From: Ligula intestinalis | Taxonomy: Eukaryota; Platyhelminthes; Cestoda; Diphyllobothriidea; Diphyllobothriidae | Length of the DNA: 64,000 nt | Direction of reading: 5' to 3' | NCBI GenBank assembly: GCA_036362985.1 | Contig: JAYGXS010000004.1 | Location: 16,137,923 to 16,201,922 of the forward strand | Part shown: in pieces, positions 23,640 through 34,458 of the stretch | Layout: the number at the start of each line of letters is the position of its first letter | How positions within the stretch are numbered: position 1 is the stretch's first letter | Notes under the pieces: generated by a model | The model's database searches: none | What the model saw: only the letters and a program-made list of their open reading frames with translations | What the model was told of the DNA's origin: nothing | Program-made: the position numbers and the translations under genes

Positions 23640-23860
23640 TGTATTCTATACAGAAACAAGGTTGGTGCTCTGAGGCCCCGATGCGCAGCAAGCTCGGGGC
23701 CTGCGCCAACACGCATCTGTTTGCTGGCAGTCTTTGGGCACCTGATAAGGGGTCTGCGCATGACTCAGACTTGTTCACGATTACCTATGACTAAGGATTC
23801 CCGACGGAACCCGAAACATCAGGACAATAAAACTCTTCTTCGTCAGCGAAATCAAGAAGA
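23640..23860 (+). mobile_element. PLE tail fragment with decayed hammerhead-like core
   Basis: The block from CAGACTTGTTCACGATTACC through ATGACTAAGGATTCCCGACG to GAAACATCAGGACAATAAAA matches both arms of the foldback at 37780-37954. Core-like sequence is at 23786-23816, with ATGACTA in place of CTGANGA and a stem II of GGATTCC with GGAACCC. The upstream extent is uncertain. Confidence 0.55.
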
Positions 23861-23879
23861 CGAAACAACCAGGCGAAGA

Positions 23880-24180
23880 GGACCTGATACAAGAGGTGGC
23901 GGAGATGGCTGGTGTGGCGGTAACCCACCCCTCAGTGTGCCCCCCATATGAACTCGGATCTCACTGTGTGGGAGTGATATAAAAGCCAAAATAAAAGAAA
24001 GCCATTGCAGCCTGACTCGCACCGCACCAGTAGGCCATCCCACACAAACCCACACACTTAGTGGACCGAGTCGGTTAGGTGTCAGATGCGGAAATGAAAG
24101 CACTGGTTGACAGAGCTGGTTAGCTCTTCTGCGTGTGTCACATACATGATCTACCCCACCCCCTCCCCCCAAAACACACG
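23880..24180 (+). repeat. Interspersed repeat family C, copy 1 (partial)
   Basis: The copy shares GTGGGAGTGATATAAAAGCC and GCCATTGCAGCCTGACTC with the copies at 26.2, 27.6 and 50.5 kb. It is non-coding. Confidence 0.55.
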
Positions 24181-24624
24181 TCAAGATTTCATTTGAAAGG
24201 GACTGGGCGGCTCTGATTTCACATGCGTCAGAATAGAAAAGAGATCACATGAATAAGAAACCATTTAAGCCTGTCTTTCGGACCAGGTATCATTTAGATA
24301 TATTAACTCAAAACCGAAATAACCCTGATGCTTTTTTTAAGCGTAAGATTTGGATCAGGAGTGCAACGGTTTTAACTGTACACAACTGCTGTTAACCATC
24401 ACCTGGCACTCACATTTGGTGGTGTAGAAATGCCAACGCAAGTTAGATGCTATGGGTTAGGTAATGCACCTTAAACTATGTTAGCGTTACGAGAAACATT
24501 TTCTGATCTGGTTCCTCACAGACTAGAGTTAAAATCTGCACTGAAAAAATGGTCTAGGCAAACCGTAGAGACACAGAGCTACATTTTGTGAAGACTGTCC
24601 ACGTCGGATTTTCTCAACCGACAG

Positions 24625-24860
24625 ATCGACCGTCGAATCTGATGATACCCACTACGTGTTCCAGCAGGCTGAAGGAAAACATGGCGATTTGCGTGTGAGC
24701 TAGTTTAAACCGATGTTAGACTTGCGCAGGATCTAACACACACTCTCTTCCCTCGCACACTTGTGTCCGGTGTCAAGGCGTAGTCAAGGGGACCGCAGGC
24801 GGGATTGGGCACAGATAATACAGTCTTCTAGTCCGTAGTGCCCTAATCGGGCGGGGATCA
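24625..24860 (+). repeat. Interspersed repeat family C, copy 2 (5' part)
   Basis: The 5' block CCAGCAGGCTGAAGG, GCGTGTGAGCTAGTTTAAA, CACACACTCTCTTCCC and GTGTCCGGTGTCAAGGCGTA matches 27425-27570 and 43215-43340. The 3' half is missing or diverged. Confidence 0.55.
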
Positions 24861-25156
24861 GGTGGAGGGGGCAGGCGCAACGTAAGCCTGCACCTACGCG
24901 TGCCACCGTGCTCCTGCGTCAACAGCAAACACCTGACTAGGGTTTTCACACGATAGCAAAGGGATGGAATCGCGGAACGGATCCCATCCTACCCCTCCCC
25001 CCTGGTCACCGCTCGCACTTCGCCAGGATTTTAGAACAAGATGATAAGGAGGGCAGCCCGGGTCGCCGATCATACAGCGTGGACTTCCGTGTCACACTCC
25101 AGCACGTATCACTTTGTCACAGCCTACGTTTGATCAGGAGTTAAACATACACGTAC

Positions 25157-25177
25157 ACACACACACACACACACACG
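25157..25177 (+). repeat. CA microsatellite
   Basis: An uninterrupted run of about ten CA units. Confidence 0.9.
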
Positions 25178-25189
25178 ACATTTCAACCA

Positions 25190-25265
25190 TCGCTTTTGAT
25201 GATGTCCACCACGAACTTCAGCAAGCTGAAGGCAGACGCGGTGACTATAGCTTGATGAAAGTGTA
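25190..25265 (+). repeat. Interspersed repeat family C, copy 3 (short fragment)
   Basis: GATGATGTCCACC, CTTCAGCAAGCTGAAGGC and ACGCGGTGACTA match the start of the family C copies at 24.64 and 43.21 kb. A CA microsatellite precedes it at about 25157-25177. Confidence 0.45.
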
Positions 25266-25559
25266 GTGGCCGCTGCCACCCGACGCCCCTCTAACTCTTG
25301 AGCCACAGACGAGGTCACTCAGAGCATAGGGCCTCGCGCGAGGGCAGTTTTTCCCGCTTGTCTCGGGCCGTGTGCAAACGGACGCGTGACCTTCACTGCT
25401 AGCGAATACACGCACCGTGCCTCCCCCGTTTTGTTCCAAACCTACAGTGACGTGAACTCACTCCGTCTGGACAGACCTCAAGGCCGTGACTGCCGCTAGA
25501 CATAACTCCGGACCTAACCCGCCTCGCGGCTAGACGTGCGCTCCGGTAGACAAGAGTTC

Positions 25560-25693
25560 GCCCTAACTATGCTCCTTTCCGTCTGTGCAGAATACGCTAT
25601 TCCTATCACTCTGGCTTTCCCATGACTTCTCTCACTTCTTAAGGGCCTGAAGAGCGCAGTTGCCAGGGCTTAACTCACTTAACCCTCTGCGAT
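25560..25693 (-). repeat. Interspersed repeat family A, copy 9 (5' part)
   Basis: On the minus strand it reads TTATCGCAGAGGGTTAAGTG, GCCCTGGCAACTGCG, AGTCATGGGAAAGCCAGAG and TATTCTGCACAGACGGAAAG. Only the first ~130 bp of the repeat are present. Confidence 0.65.
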
Positions 25694-25844
25694 AATAGTA
25701 AAGCTAGACTCGCCAGATCAACCCCACTCTCTGACCACTCTCAAACCTGAACCCGATGTCAAAACAAAGGTCGAAAAGACCTAAGGTGGGGAAGGACGTA
25801 GGCAGTGTGCGCCTAACAGACTCTAACACGCGCCACAACAACAC

Positions 25845-26190
25845 CACCGACAAGCAAGTTTCCTGCCGCCTTGTCTGGGCTAGGATGCATAAGGACCCGA
25901 AAACTTGGACTCAGACTTGCCTCGCCTGCCAACGGAGTAAGGTCCAAAGGCACAACAAGGCACCCATTGACACTTTCTCCAGCCCTGGTGCAAGTTTCAG
26001 TCACATTCATCTCGACAACTTAGCCCATTTCCTCTGTTCAATGGCTGTTCCTACCTGCTCACCCGTGTGGATCGATTGACCCGGCGGCCGGGGGCTATCC
26101 CACTGCCCAATGTTGAGGCTTTCACGTTCGTCAAACGTCTCCTCAGTCATTGGGTTGCCATCCTTGGCACGCCCTCCACAATAGTGCAAC
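25845..26190 (+). pseudogene. Gypsy-type LTR retrotransposon integrase fragment
   Basis: The open frame at 25756-26079 contains RLVWARMHKDPKTWTQTC, then LACQRSKVQRHNKAPI, then FSHIHLDNL. This matches the integrase zinc-binding module (the CxxC half, TCLAC) and the start of the catalytic core (HxHLD, the first catalytic Asp). The match continues after a +1 frameshift near 26075 as DRLTRRPGAIPLPNVEAF and VKRLLSHWVAILGTPSTI, ending about 26190. The rest of the integrase, the reverse transcriptase and the LTRs are absent. The fragment lies directly against a family C copy. It is a relic without function. Confidence 0.8.
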
Positions 26191-26194
26191 ACAC

Positions 26195-27410
26195 TCCAAC
26201 AGGTGCAACAACAACCCCATCTTGCTAGGTAGTCTCCCACGTGGGTGCCCCACAAAGGCCACATTAAGAAGGAGCCGTTGCAGCCCGCAGTAAGCCACTC
26301 CACAGAACAAGACGCACTGGGCTGACTGCGGTGTCTGAATTATCCCGTCAGTTGGCATCTTTCCAAGCCTCGACTTTTTAGCACACCGTATTAAATTCAT
26401 GCGCATCAAATTGTTTCTAGTGAGGAAAAAACTGCGCTGATGGTTGTCTTCACTCTCTTTCCCTCCATCGTCAGCAACAGGCCACTGCCTAGCTGATCAG
26501 CCACTTGAGGTGGTAGGTGTTATTGTTGTTGCAGGATAAATTGCATGGTGAGTGGCTTTAGAACCAAGACTTCCGGATCTTCTTCAGATACCGGACTGTG
26601 GCAGAGAGTCTTCGGACGGTCAGTTCAATCGGCGCTCTCAGTCTGTAGTCGATACCAAACTCCCGAACTCTGGCGACCATCTCAGCTGCGCATTCCATCA
26701 GGTGTTCGTTGGTCTCTTCCTCTCCACAGGCTGCACATATGAAATCATCAGTCAGCTTGTATCGCCTCCTGATGTAATTTAGCTTTGGGCAGTGTCTGGT
26801 CCTAAATCTCACTAGAGTCGTCCTATCTAGCCGGGTCATTTCTTTTCTTCATCCCAGTTATTGGGGGCCCTATACGTTCTTCGGCCGCGTTCATGTGTCA
26901 TTTGTGGCCGGCGGGTGATTCGTCTGACTGCTTTCATCGTTGCCACAAAGAAAGTCGGTTTAACGTCTGGTTTAGCCCTGGCCGCTGATGCTTCAGCGTC
27001 TGCTTCTTCGTTCCCAGGGATAACCACGTGTCTAGGAATTCACGTGATTTCCACAATCCTTCATGTTACGGCCCTCTCTAGGAAATTCATCACTTCTTGT
27101 ACCAACGGTTTCTTCAAGTCCTCTCCTGTGCTGAAGTTCTGAAGGGCATCTAGGGTGGAAGGGGTGCATTGGTTGACAGTGCCAGTGGACCCGTCTGTGA
27201 GCGCCACAGCGCGACCTGACCCTTATACACACAAACAGGAGATTAGAAGGAGACACCTGCATGACTCCCCGTGTTACTCATTAACCACTTCGCGAACGAC
27301 ACACACTGGGCTGATTGTGTGCCTGGTAAGTACGTCAGTTGGCAGTGCTAACAAGGAAAACAAGGTGGAGGAGCGCATTGCAGAGACGTTTGTGCAAAGG
27401 AAGAAGAAGT
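26195..27410 (+). repeat. Interspersed repeat family C, copy 4, split by a non-LTR fragment
   Basis: The left part (about 26195-26520) and right part (about 27156-27410) together match copy 5 in order: GGCCACATTAAGAAGGAGCC, GTCAGTTGGCATC, CAGCAACAGGCCACTG, then GTGCCAGTGGACCCGTCTGT, GGAGATTAGAAGGAG, CACACACTGGGCTGAT and GTCAGTTGGCAGTGCTAACA. The interruption is the minus-strand RNase H fragment. Confidence 0.65.
26521..27155 (-). pseudogene. 3' fragment of a non-LTR retrotransposon with RNase H domain
   Basis: On the minus strand the frame reads FSTGEDLKKPLVQEVMNFL, then, after stops, VIPGNEEADAEASAARAKPD, which is the RNase H motif with the catalytic Asp of GNExAD. A second frame gives LDRTTLVRFRTRHCPKLNYI, DDFICAACGEEETNEHLMEC and FGIDYRLRAPIEL, the C-terminal CxxC...HLxxxC zinc-knuckle region typical of these elements. 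The 5' part is missing, as in ordinary 5'-truncated insertions. The 3' end is AT-rich with CAACAACAATAAC. It is inserted inside a family C repeat. Confidence 0.75.
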
Positions 27411-27424
27411 AGCAAGGAAATAAG

Positions 27425-28230
27425 GTGATGTAGGGACGGTGACTGGCGTGTGAGTTAACTTAAAGTGATAGTGAACTTGCGCTGCATCTATCGCACTCTC
27501 TTTCCACCCCAACCTACCTGTGCTCAGTGTCAAGGCATTGTCGAGAAGATCGAAGTTGGGATTGGGCGCAGGTGGCTGGCGCGACCGAAGCTGCCCCTAG
27601 GTGTACCGCCACACCTGGCTCGGATCCCAGTTACGTGGGAGTGCCATAGGGACCACATTAAGAAGGCGCCATTTCAGCCTGACTCTCAGTCCGCCAGTCA
27701 GCCCCTCCACACAACAAAACGCACACTGGAGTGGCTACGGGGTCCGAGTTGTCCCGCCAGTTGGCAAACCCTTCAAGCCACGGCTCTTAGCACATCGTGA
27801 TAGCTTCAAGCGCATCTGCTTTGGTTAGGCAGGAAATTAATGCACTGAAGATCGACCTCACTCTCTCTCCCACCGCCAGCAACAGGCCACTGGCTAGATG
27901 ATCAGTCATCTGAGGCGGGATGGGCGCATTGACTGACGATGCCAGTGGATCCGTCTGCGCGCACCACAGCACAACCTGACCCTTTGAAACACACACCAGG
28001 AGATTAGAAGGAGCAGCCTGCCTGAATCCCAGTGTTACCTCTTAGCCACTTTGCACACAACACACACTGGGCTGATGGTGTGTCTGGTAAGTGCGTCAGT
28101 TGGCAGTGTTAAAAAGAAAACAAGCTGGAGATGAAGAGTATAAAGCAGGTTGCAAAAGAGAAGAAGAAGATGAAGAAGAATAAGAAGAAGATGAGAGCGG
28201 AAGAAAGAGAGAGAAAGAACGAGAACACAG
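27425..28230 (+). repeat. Interspersed repeat family C, copy 5 (most complete)
   Basis: This copy carries all the blocks seen elsewhere: GTGACTGGCGTGTGAGTTAA, CACTCTCTTTCC, GTGTCAAGGCATTGTCGAGA, GGCTGGCGCGACCGAAGC, ACCACATTAAGAAGGCGCC, GTCCGAGTTGTCCCGCC, AGCAACAGGCCACTGGCTAG and GTGCGTCAGTTGGCAGTGTT. It ends in a purine tract (28125-28225). There is no coding capacity. It could be a large non-autonomous element or a fragment of an LTR element. Confidence 0.65.
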
Positions 28231-28504
28231 TTGATGCTTCGGCGGAAGACCTTTAGGGAGTACTTAAAGCTTTTGTGGAGGGGCTTGTGTTGATGTCAAA
28301 AGCTAGGCTGGCGTGAGACTGTTGTGGTTATGACTGCGATTTGTACTATCAGTGACCTTAACAACAAGACAAATAGAAATATTACTAACGATAACAAATA
28401 GTGAATGGCAAGACCGACATTGCCTGAAAGCTAATATTAAGGTATGTAGTGGTCATTGTCTGCAAGATGCTTGGCCTTCCTGTCATGGCATCAATCCGTC
28501 TAGA

Positions 28505-28855
28505 AATCAAGGTCGTGGCGGCCGCCAGACTTACTGGCGCGCGTGACGTGGACCGCAAACTTCGATGTCCACCCACACGCTGTCCAACCAATCACAGGCC
28601 GACCTAGCCAAGGAACGCTCTCTCTCTGTCTACTGGCCTGACTGCTCTCAAACTGGCATTTTGACCGCGACAGGCTCTCCTGCTGGTCGTAAGTTCTCCA
28701 AGTCAAATCTCTGTCCACATTTTCTCCGTTTCTTTGTGTACACAATATACTCTTCCTTCTACTCAGGCCTTTACCGAATTCTCCTCTACTAAGTAACCAT
28801 GGTCTGAAGATCACAGTTGCCTGGGTTTAACTCACTTAATCCCTGTGATAGGTAC
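28505..28855 (-). repeat. Interspersed repeat family A, copy 10 (near full length)
   Basis: On the minus strand it starts TATCACAGGGATTAAGTGAG and carries CCTAGTTAC-like and GTACACAAAGAAACGGAG blocks and GATTGGTTGGACAGCG. It pairs in inverted orientation with copy 11, about 600 bp away. Confidence 0.7.
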
Positions 28856-29446
28856 TTCTGATGGCAATGATATTCTAATACTATTGAAGCTAGTACTAGT
28901 TATCATGGATAGTAATGCCAGTACCGAAGACGTCATGATACAGTAAAATAGGGTAGGTGATTAGCAGGCAAGTTTAGCAAAACAGTATCCAACTTACCTG
29001 GGAGGACTTACCTTGAGGTTCCCGGCATGCTTGGAAACGCATCTTATCTGATACCGGAAACGCCTTACATGCGGCAATAGATTTGACTACCCACAAGTGA
29101 CAGTTTGAACGTCACGATCGACGACGTCAGCAGCGTAGGCGCAGCACCGGCGGCTTATGCGTGAAGCAGTTTTTATAATACTCCATATTTGCACGGCATT
29201 ATCATCGCAACCTCTCGCCTTTCTCCCCTATTAGAATCCCGTGGCAAGACCCCGTCAGGACAACCGCAGGTATAGCTCGAGGGCAGTTACGGAAAAGACG
29301 CAGTGGCGGCAGCTCGTGTATGCGTTCCACGTAAGACCTGGTACCCGCATAATTTAACAAACATGCACAGACGGCGGCGGTGCAGACCTTCAATGTGAGA
29401 AAAGACGGCACCCTGCGACAATGCGTTGTACATCGCAAGACAGATA

Positions 29447-29835
29447 TATCGCAGGGGGTTAAGTGAGTTAAGCCCTGGCAACTGCGATCTTCAGACCATG
29501 GCTCCTTAGGCGAGAAGAAGTCGGTTGAGGCCAAAATAGTAGGAACAGTTTATTCTGTATACAGAGGAATGGCGAATAAGCAGGAAGACGTTTGACTTCG
29601 GAGCGCACGACCAGCCAGGAGGCTAGCTGAGTCCTAAGTACCGGCTGGGCCGCAGGCATCTCAGTGGCTAGTGTGGACGGTCATTGTCTGGGTCAGCCTT
29701 GAAGGCTTTTTGGCCAGAGAGACTGCGTCACCTACACATGCAGGCCTGCCATTCGTTGCCGAGCCAGGGGCCAGCTTCGCGGCATCTGTGATTGGCTGTT
29801 CCCAGAAATCGAGAACAACGACAGGAAACTTTGAC
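29447..29835 (+). repeat. Interspersed repeat family A, copy 11 (near full length)
   Basis: It begins TATCGCAGGGGGTTAAGTG, then CTGGCAACTGCGATCTTCAG, ATTCTGTATACAGAGGAATG and GATTGGCTGTTCCCAGAAAT. Its 5' end is nearly identical to copy 3. Confidence 0.7.
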
Positions 29836-29999
29836 TATGCGTTGTACATAGCAAGGCAGATACTGCAACATGCCTGCAGTTAGTCTATAGACAGCTAACG
29901 GTACTAATTTGCGACATCAAGTCATGGCAAAAAAACTTAAGCCACCATTTAAATAGCGTGCTTTAAACCCAAAGTCTTATTATTATTTATTTTATACTA

Positions 30000-30665
30000 G
30001 ATACTGGGTGCCAGCTTCCTAAAAGCGCACACAGGTCGTATTACAGCACACTATTTGTTGGTCTTAGGAGAAATGCTCACTAGAGTTAACACCCGTAATA
30101 AAGGTACATTACTGCTGGCGGCAGTATTCTAGCCCTCGTAGTCCAAACTGATTGGAAACTGCCGCAGTCTCGTGGGCAGAGCTGAGTGGGCGAAAACCAA
30201 GGGAAGCCCTGCTAAGCTCCGTGTTTCAAACATTTACTTACTAGACATAGTATAATTCAAGGTTCATACTTTTGTTAAGTCCAAGTTACAGATAAATACT
30301 GAAGTAGGTCCAAGTGTAGTCTTTAGACGGCAAACTGCACGACTTGTGCATTATGTACAAACGTTCTATCATTATCCAAATGCTAATCACTATTACCTCA
30401 CACAGATTTGGAGTGCATAGTGAGTGCGACTTCCTAAAAAAGCACACACAGGCCGTACTAGAGTTTACTATTTACTGGCCTTAGTAAACATGATTACTGT
30501 AATCAGCAGTTTAGTATAGGTACGTAGCTATAGCAGCAGTACTTTCCAAACCTATTAAAAACGTAAACAGCTCCATAGATAGAGTTAAGAATGCGGAAAC
30601 CAATGCAAGCGCTGCTGCGCTCAGGGCCTCAAACATCTACTTACTCGAAATAAGTTAAACCCAGA
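30000..30665 (+). repeat. Diverged tandem duplication, ~400-bp period
   Basis: AAGCGCACACAGGTCGTATT (30024) recurs as AAGCACACACAGGCCGTACT (about 30441). CAAACATTTACTTACTAGA (30230) recurs as CAAACATCTACTTACTCGA (about 30632). The two units are non-coding. Confidence 0.6.
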
Positions 30666-30679
30666 TTCACACTCCTTGT

Positions 30680-30835
30680 TGAGATCAAAGGGGTATGAAC
30701 CCTAGCGCTGGCTTAGTCAGCGTCACCTCTGAAAAATGGTAGCGTCAGTGCTAGCAACAGCACTACCATATTCCTTGTTGAGATTGGGAGATATGAGCCC
30801 AGTGCTGACTTTAATCAGCGTCACTTCTGACTAAC
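30680..30835 (+). repeat. Tandem duplication, ~93-bp period
   Basis: TTGTTGAGATCAAAG, GGTATGAACC and GTCAGCGTCACCTCTGA (from 30681) recur as TTGTTGAGATTGGGAG, ATATGAGCCC and ATCAGCGTCACTTCTGA (from about 30774). It follows the larger duplication. Confidence 0.6.
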
Positions 30836-30899
30836 AATGCAGTCAGCAGTAGTACCAGAAAACACTATCACGCAGCTACACCCCAGTTATTTGAATTAG

Positions 30900-33612
30900 A
30901 AATAGCGGTGGTAGCAGTACCAGCCCTGGCTTCCTAGATTCTAGTTATCGACCTACTATAGGTGAGTGAAGTTAGACAGTGCAGTAGTACTCGCGCAAAG
31001 TCTACTGTCAGTAAAGACTAAGTTAGGCATTGTTTCTAGCTGCATCTGGAGAAAGCGGCTGCCGCCTAAATCCTGCTCGGTCAGCTCAACTTCGGTTAAA
31101 ACAGAGGATGGTTAGAGTGAGGTAGACAGTTGCACGTCTATTCCACCATAATCTCGTCTTCGTCTCCAATCACTGTCCCTGTTCTCGAGCACATGGTGAA
31201 CCTCATCAAAATCGATGGCAAAAAAAACACACACCCCGTATAATGTGCCAGACGGCGGCACGAATCTGCAATGCGTGAGCGTACCATAAAGGCCACAGGC
31301 AGAAGGGGCCATTCAGTCTGACGTAACCGGACGACTGGAGTAGACTGTTCTATTGTTCAAGGCAAACTGCCTCTAGGTCATTAGCTATTTCAGACGCACT
31401 GACCTGCAGACACTTGACCGACTGCCGCTCAAACACACACACGCACGTGCGTCACGGTAGTCCTGCCTGCCCAAGCGCCACTTGAATACTCTCCATTGTC
31501 CCATCTTCGGCTGAGACAGCCTACTCCACCAGACACGAACCCTTTCGAATAATGTCTCACGCACCAGTTGGAGAACTCATGAACCTGCTCCGAAACTCTG
31601 CTTAAGCAACTGCCACCACTGTCTCATTCCCTTACAGGTCCGGCTGGACGCAGTCAGAATCGGCCTTGGCTTCGTCAGTGGCCACTGTCGCCCGAGACAG
31701 CAACCGGTAGTTTTTTTAGAATAAATCTTTCTCACAGGTGCCTCCTACCTATCATCTAAAAATTGGGATTTGGCCTGATGATTGTAGTGTTCTAAGCACG
31801 ACGTGGACCCCTACACGTATAATCGGCGCACCACTGCCAAAGCAGTAAATGCGCCAAATTGAGCAAAGTGCAACTGGTGTGACGAACTAGTCAGCCATGG
31901 CCTGATCGATTTTTTATTGATTATTTCTTCACTGCTTCAGTCTCTTCGTGAGCTTGGTAGCTGCCTGCGCTAGGAGTCATAACCTCAATTAAGTGTAATT
32001 GAGCCTCTGCAGGGGGTGATAGGCTTAGTATGTTTTTTCCCCCGGCGGCACGTTAACGCTGGTGAACGGTCCAAAAAGTTCAGCAGTCTACGAAGTCTGT
32101 GTTAGTGAACCTTTCTCCTTGTGAAATTTACACCACCGATCTCCAAATTTGACACTTGTTTTCTCGGTTACGGGGTCGAAATTGAAGCGACATCCTGCCA
32201 AAAAGGACGCGATCCACTACCACCCCGGAGGCGCAGCAATAACTGACGCCTAACCTGTGCAGCGTCGACCTTATTCACCCTTTGCACGCCGACGTATGCC
32301 ACTGTGAACCACCTTACGATGAACACCTAAGCACGTCCTAGTTAATTAATCGACACGAACCCAATCCGTAAGCTGTCACGAGCTGTACCGAGTTGAGCAT
32401 CCCCTCCCCCCTCCCGGCAGACATAACAATGACCAGTAAACCCACAAAGACTCAAGACGCGGGTGTTGCCCCAATTTCCTCAAAGTAGTCGTTTAGTTTC
32501 AACCAATACAACTTCTGGAATATGTAGACGCGTGTGTATATATGTATATGGACAAATGAAGGAAATTAACTGACAGAGGGATGGGGCAGGAAAGGCTAAG
32601 CGTTTCGGATGGGAAGAGAGGAAGTGGAGGGGGAAGAATTTCGCTTTGGTCCGACCACAACTGAGCCAGAGCCGGCACTCGCGGGACGGGGCGGGAGAGG
32701 GACTGAGATCTGGCCGAAAGGTAGATGGGGAGAGGAGGGTTTTCGCCGCCGCGAGTGAAATCGAGGTGGGTGTGTATGGGGGGGGGACAGTTCTGCGCAA
32801 TTTACACGGAATGTTTTATCCCTTGGTGTCTCTCTCTCTCTGGCCGTAGCTGGACAGTAGACCTCAAAGGACATTTCGAGGAGGGGGGCCGGGAAGATAC
32901 TGGGTAGCAGAAAGCCTAGCATTTACATGGACACACACACACAGACATTGGCAGCGAGAGCGCTCAAATGCAAAGAAGGGAGCTGGCCCCGCGGCACCCC
33001 CCCCCCGCACAGGCGACGGCGAGTAACGCAACGATACCTAGGTCGCCACCACCGCGGCGGGAGGACCGGGCTCACACCACAACCTTGACGGACGACGAAT
33101 GCAGTGGGCGGGAAGGTGGGGAGCAGATGCACTGAAATGCAGTAATAGTAGAGGGGGTGTGGAGACGCGAAGAGGAAAACACACACACACACACACACGC
33201 ATTGCAGCCAAAGCACTGCGGTGCGCGTGGCCAACTGCAGGCGATGGATGAAGGGAGATGAGGGGACCAAACACCACCGTCAGGTTCTGTTTGTTTTTAT
33301 CGATGAAAGACGTAATTAGTTGATTTGAGTCACACCGGAAAGCAAAAAGCACAGCTTCTAGAGAGATAGAGAGAGCGCGCGATGACAGCAAACAACATCT
33401 TAGCCATTACAGGTAAAATACCGAATTCGCCGAGCCTCGGTTAAGCAAGCGCTAGAGACAGACAGAGAGAGCGACAGCAACCAGATGGCGCGGTGCGGTG
33501 AAAAAATCGAGAGCGGGGATCCAAATAAGTGTGTGTACACGAGTTTTCTTTTGTGTTGCGGAGCCTGCTTCTCGTCCGGCAAGTGAGAGGATTGCGAGTT
33601 TGCTGCTGCTGC
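30900..33612. other. No recognised gene; 3' flank and probable 3' UTR of the TSC22-family gene
   Basis: I see no coding domain. The part nearest the stop codon (about 32.6-33.6 kb) is GC-rich and repetitive, with G runs at 32779-32787, a C run at 32997-33006 and a CA run at 33179-33198, and may be 3' UTR. AATAAA on the minus strand occurs at 31918-31913. Confidence 0.4.
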
Positions 33613-34458
33613 TCATTTCTCAGCCGGTGGCGCTGGTGCCGTCGATACAGGGTTTGGAAGGGTGCCCGTGGGGGTCAGCAGGGCCACAGGGTCGATGAAC
33701 TGATTATGAACAGGAGATGAGGTGGTCGGAAGAGATGGGTTGATGAACTCGGCAGAGGAGATGGGCAATTGGATCTGAGCGGCGGACGCCGCCGCAACAG
33801 CACTTGGAGACTGGGGGTAGGGCTGCTGTTCTGGTACTTGTGGCAATGACGGTGCACTGCTGAGCAGGTGAACCTGAGTTGGTTGGGAACATGAAGTTGC
33901 CGGAGGTAGGACGGAGGATGCAAGAGAACTGCCCGACAGGACCTGAGCGATAGGCGTGGTCGGATGCTGTTGTTGCGGCTGCTGTGGCGCCTGTTGTTGT
34001 TGCTGCAGGGGCGACTGCGAGCGAGTCTGTAGGAGACCCAGGGCGGATGCCGCCGATGGGGCCTGGGCACCGCCGCCAACTTGGCCTAGGTTGATCAGAA
34101 GCTCCAAAATGGAGGACAACTGGTCATGCGGTTGCGCAGACGCCCGTGATTGTTGTGGCGGTGGAGGCGGCGGCTGCTGGGTGAACTGGGAGACCACCGG
34201 TGGGGCATTTCGAGCCTGCGCATCCAGAACGGCTGCTTGCAGCACTTGTTGGATCTCCAGCTGCACTCGCGTGTTAAAACGCTCCCACAGGTCACCGGGA
34301 ATGTAGCCCTGCAGTTCTTGGAATGCACGCTGGTAGCACTGAAGGCTCAAGTTCTCGAAGATCAGGTTCTGTTGTTGGGCACGAAGATCAGTGTTCTCCG
34401 AGATCAGATGAACCAGTTCATTGCGGAAGGTGTTCACGATGGCGATGCCAATAACGTC
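33613..34458 (-). CDS. Terminal coding exon of a TSC22/bunched-family leucine-zipper protein
   Basis: This exon encodes 281 residues and the stop codon. On the minus strand a pyrimidine-rich tract ending in CAG lies immediately upstream of 34458, so the open frame continuing to 34692 is intron. The first ~40 residues align without gaps to the TSC box of TSC22, GILZ and Drosophila bunched: Asp1, Arg12, Glu14, Leu18, Leu25, Leu32, Glu35-Asn36 and Leu39 sit at the same spacing, giving a leucine-zipper dimerisation helix. Residues ~40-75 continue as a probable helix (YQRAF, LWERF). The remainder is low-complexity, rich in Gln, Pro, Ser and Ala, with Pro and Gln runs, as in the long isoforms of this family. 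TSC22 proteins dimerise and act in transcriptional and growth control; that role is inferred from the family. The downstream 3' UTR end is unclear: the only AATAAA I noticed on this strand is at 31918-31913. Confidence 0.75.
   Translation of the reverse strand, partial: DVIGIAIVNTFRNELVHLISENTDLRAQQQNLIFENLSLQCYQRAFQELQGYIPGDLWERFNTRVQLEIQQVLQAAVLDAQARNAPPVVSQFTQQPPPPPPQQSRASAQPHDQLSSILELLINLGQVGGGAQAPSAASALGLLQTRSQSPLQQQQQAPQQPQQQHPTTPIAQVLSGSSLASSVLPPATSCSQPTQVHLLSSAPSLPQVPEQQPYPQSPSAVAAASAAQIQLPISSAEFINPSLPTTSSPVHNQFIDPVALLTPTGTLPNPVSTAPAPPAEK

Noticed and set aside
32480..33391. Several open frames of 100-117 residues on the minus strand
   Set aside because: They lie in GC-rich low-complexity sequence with mononucleotide and CA runs, downstream of the host gene's stop codon, and show no domain.
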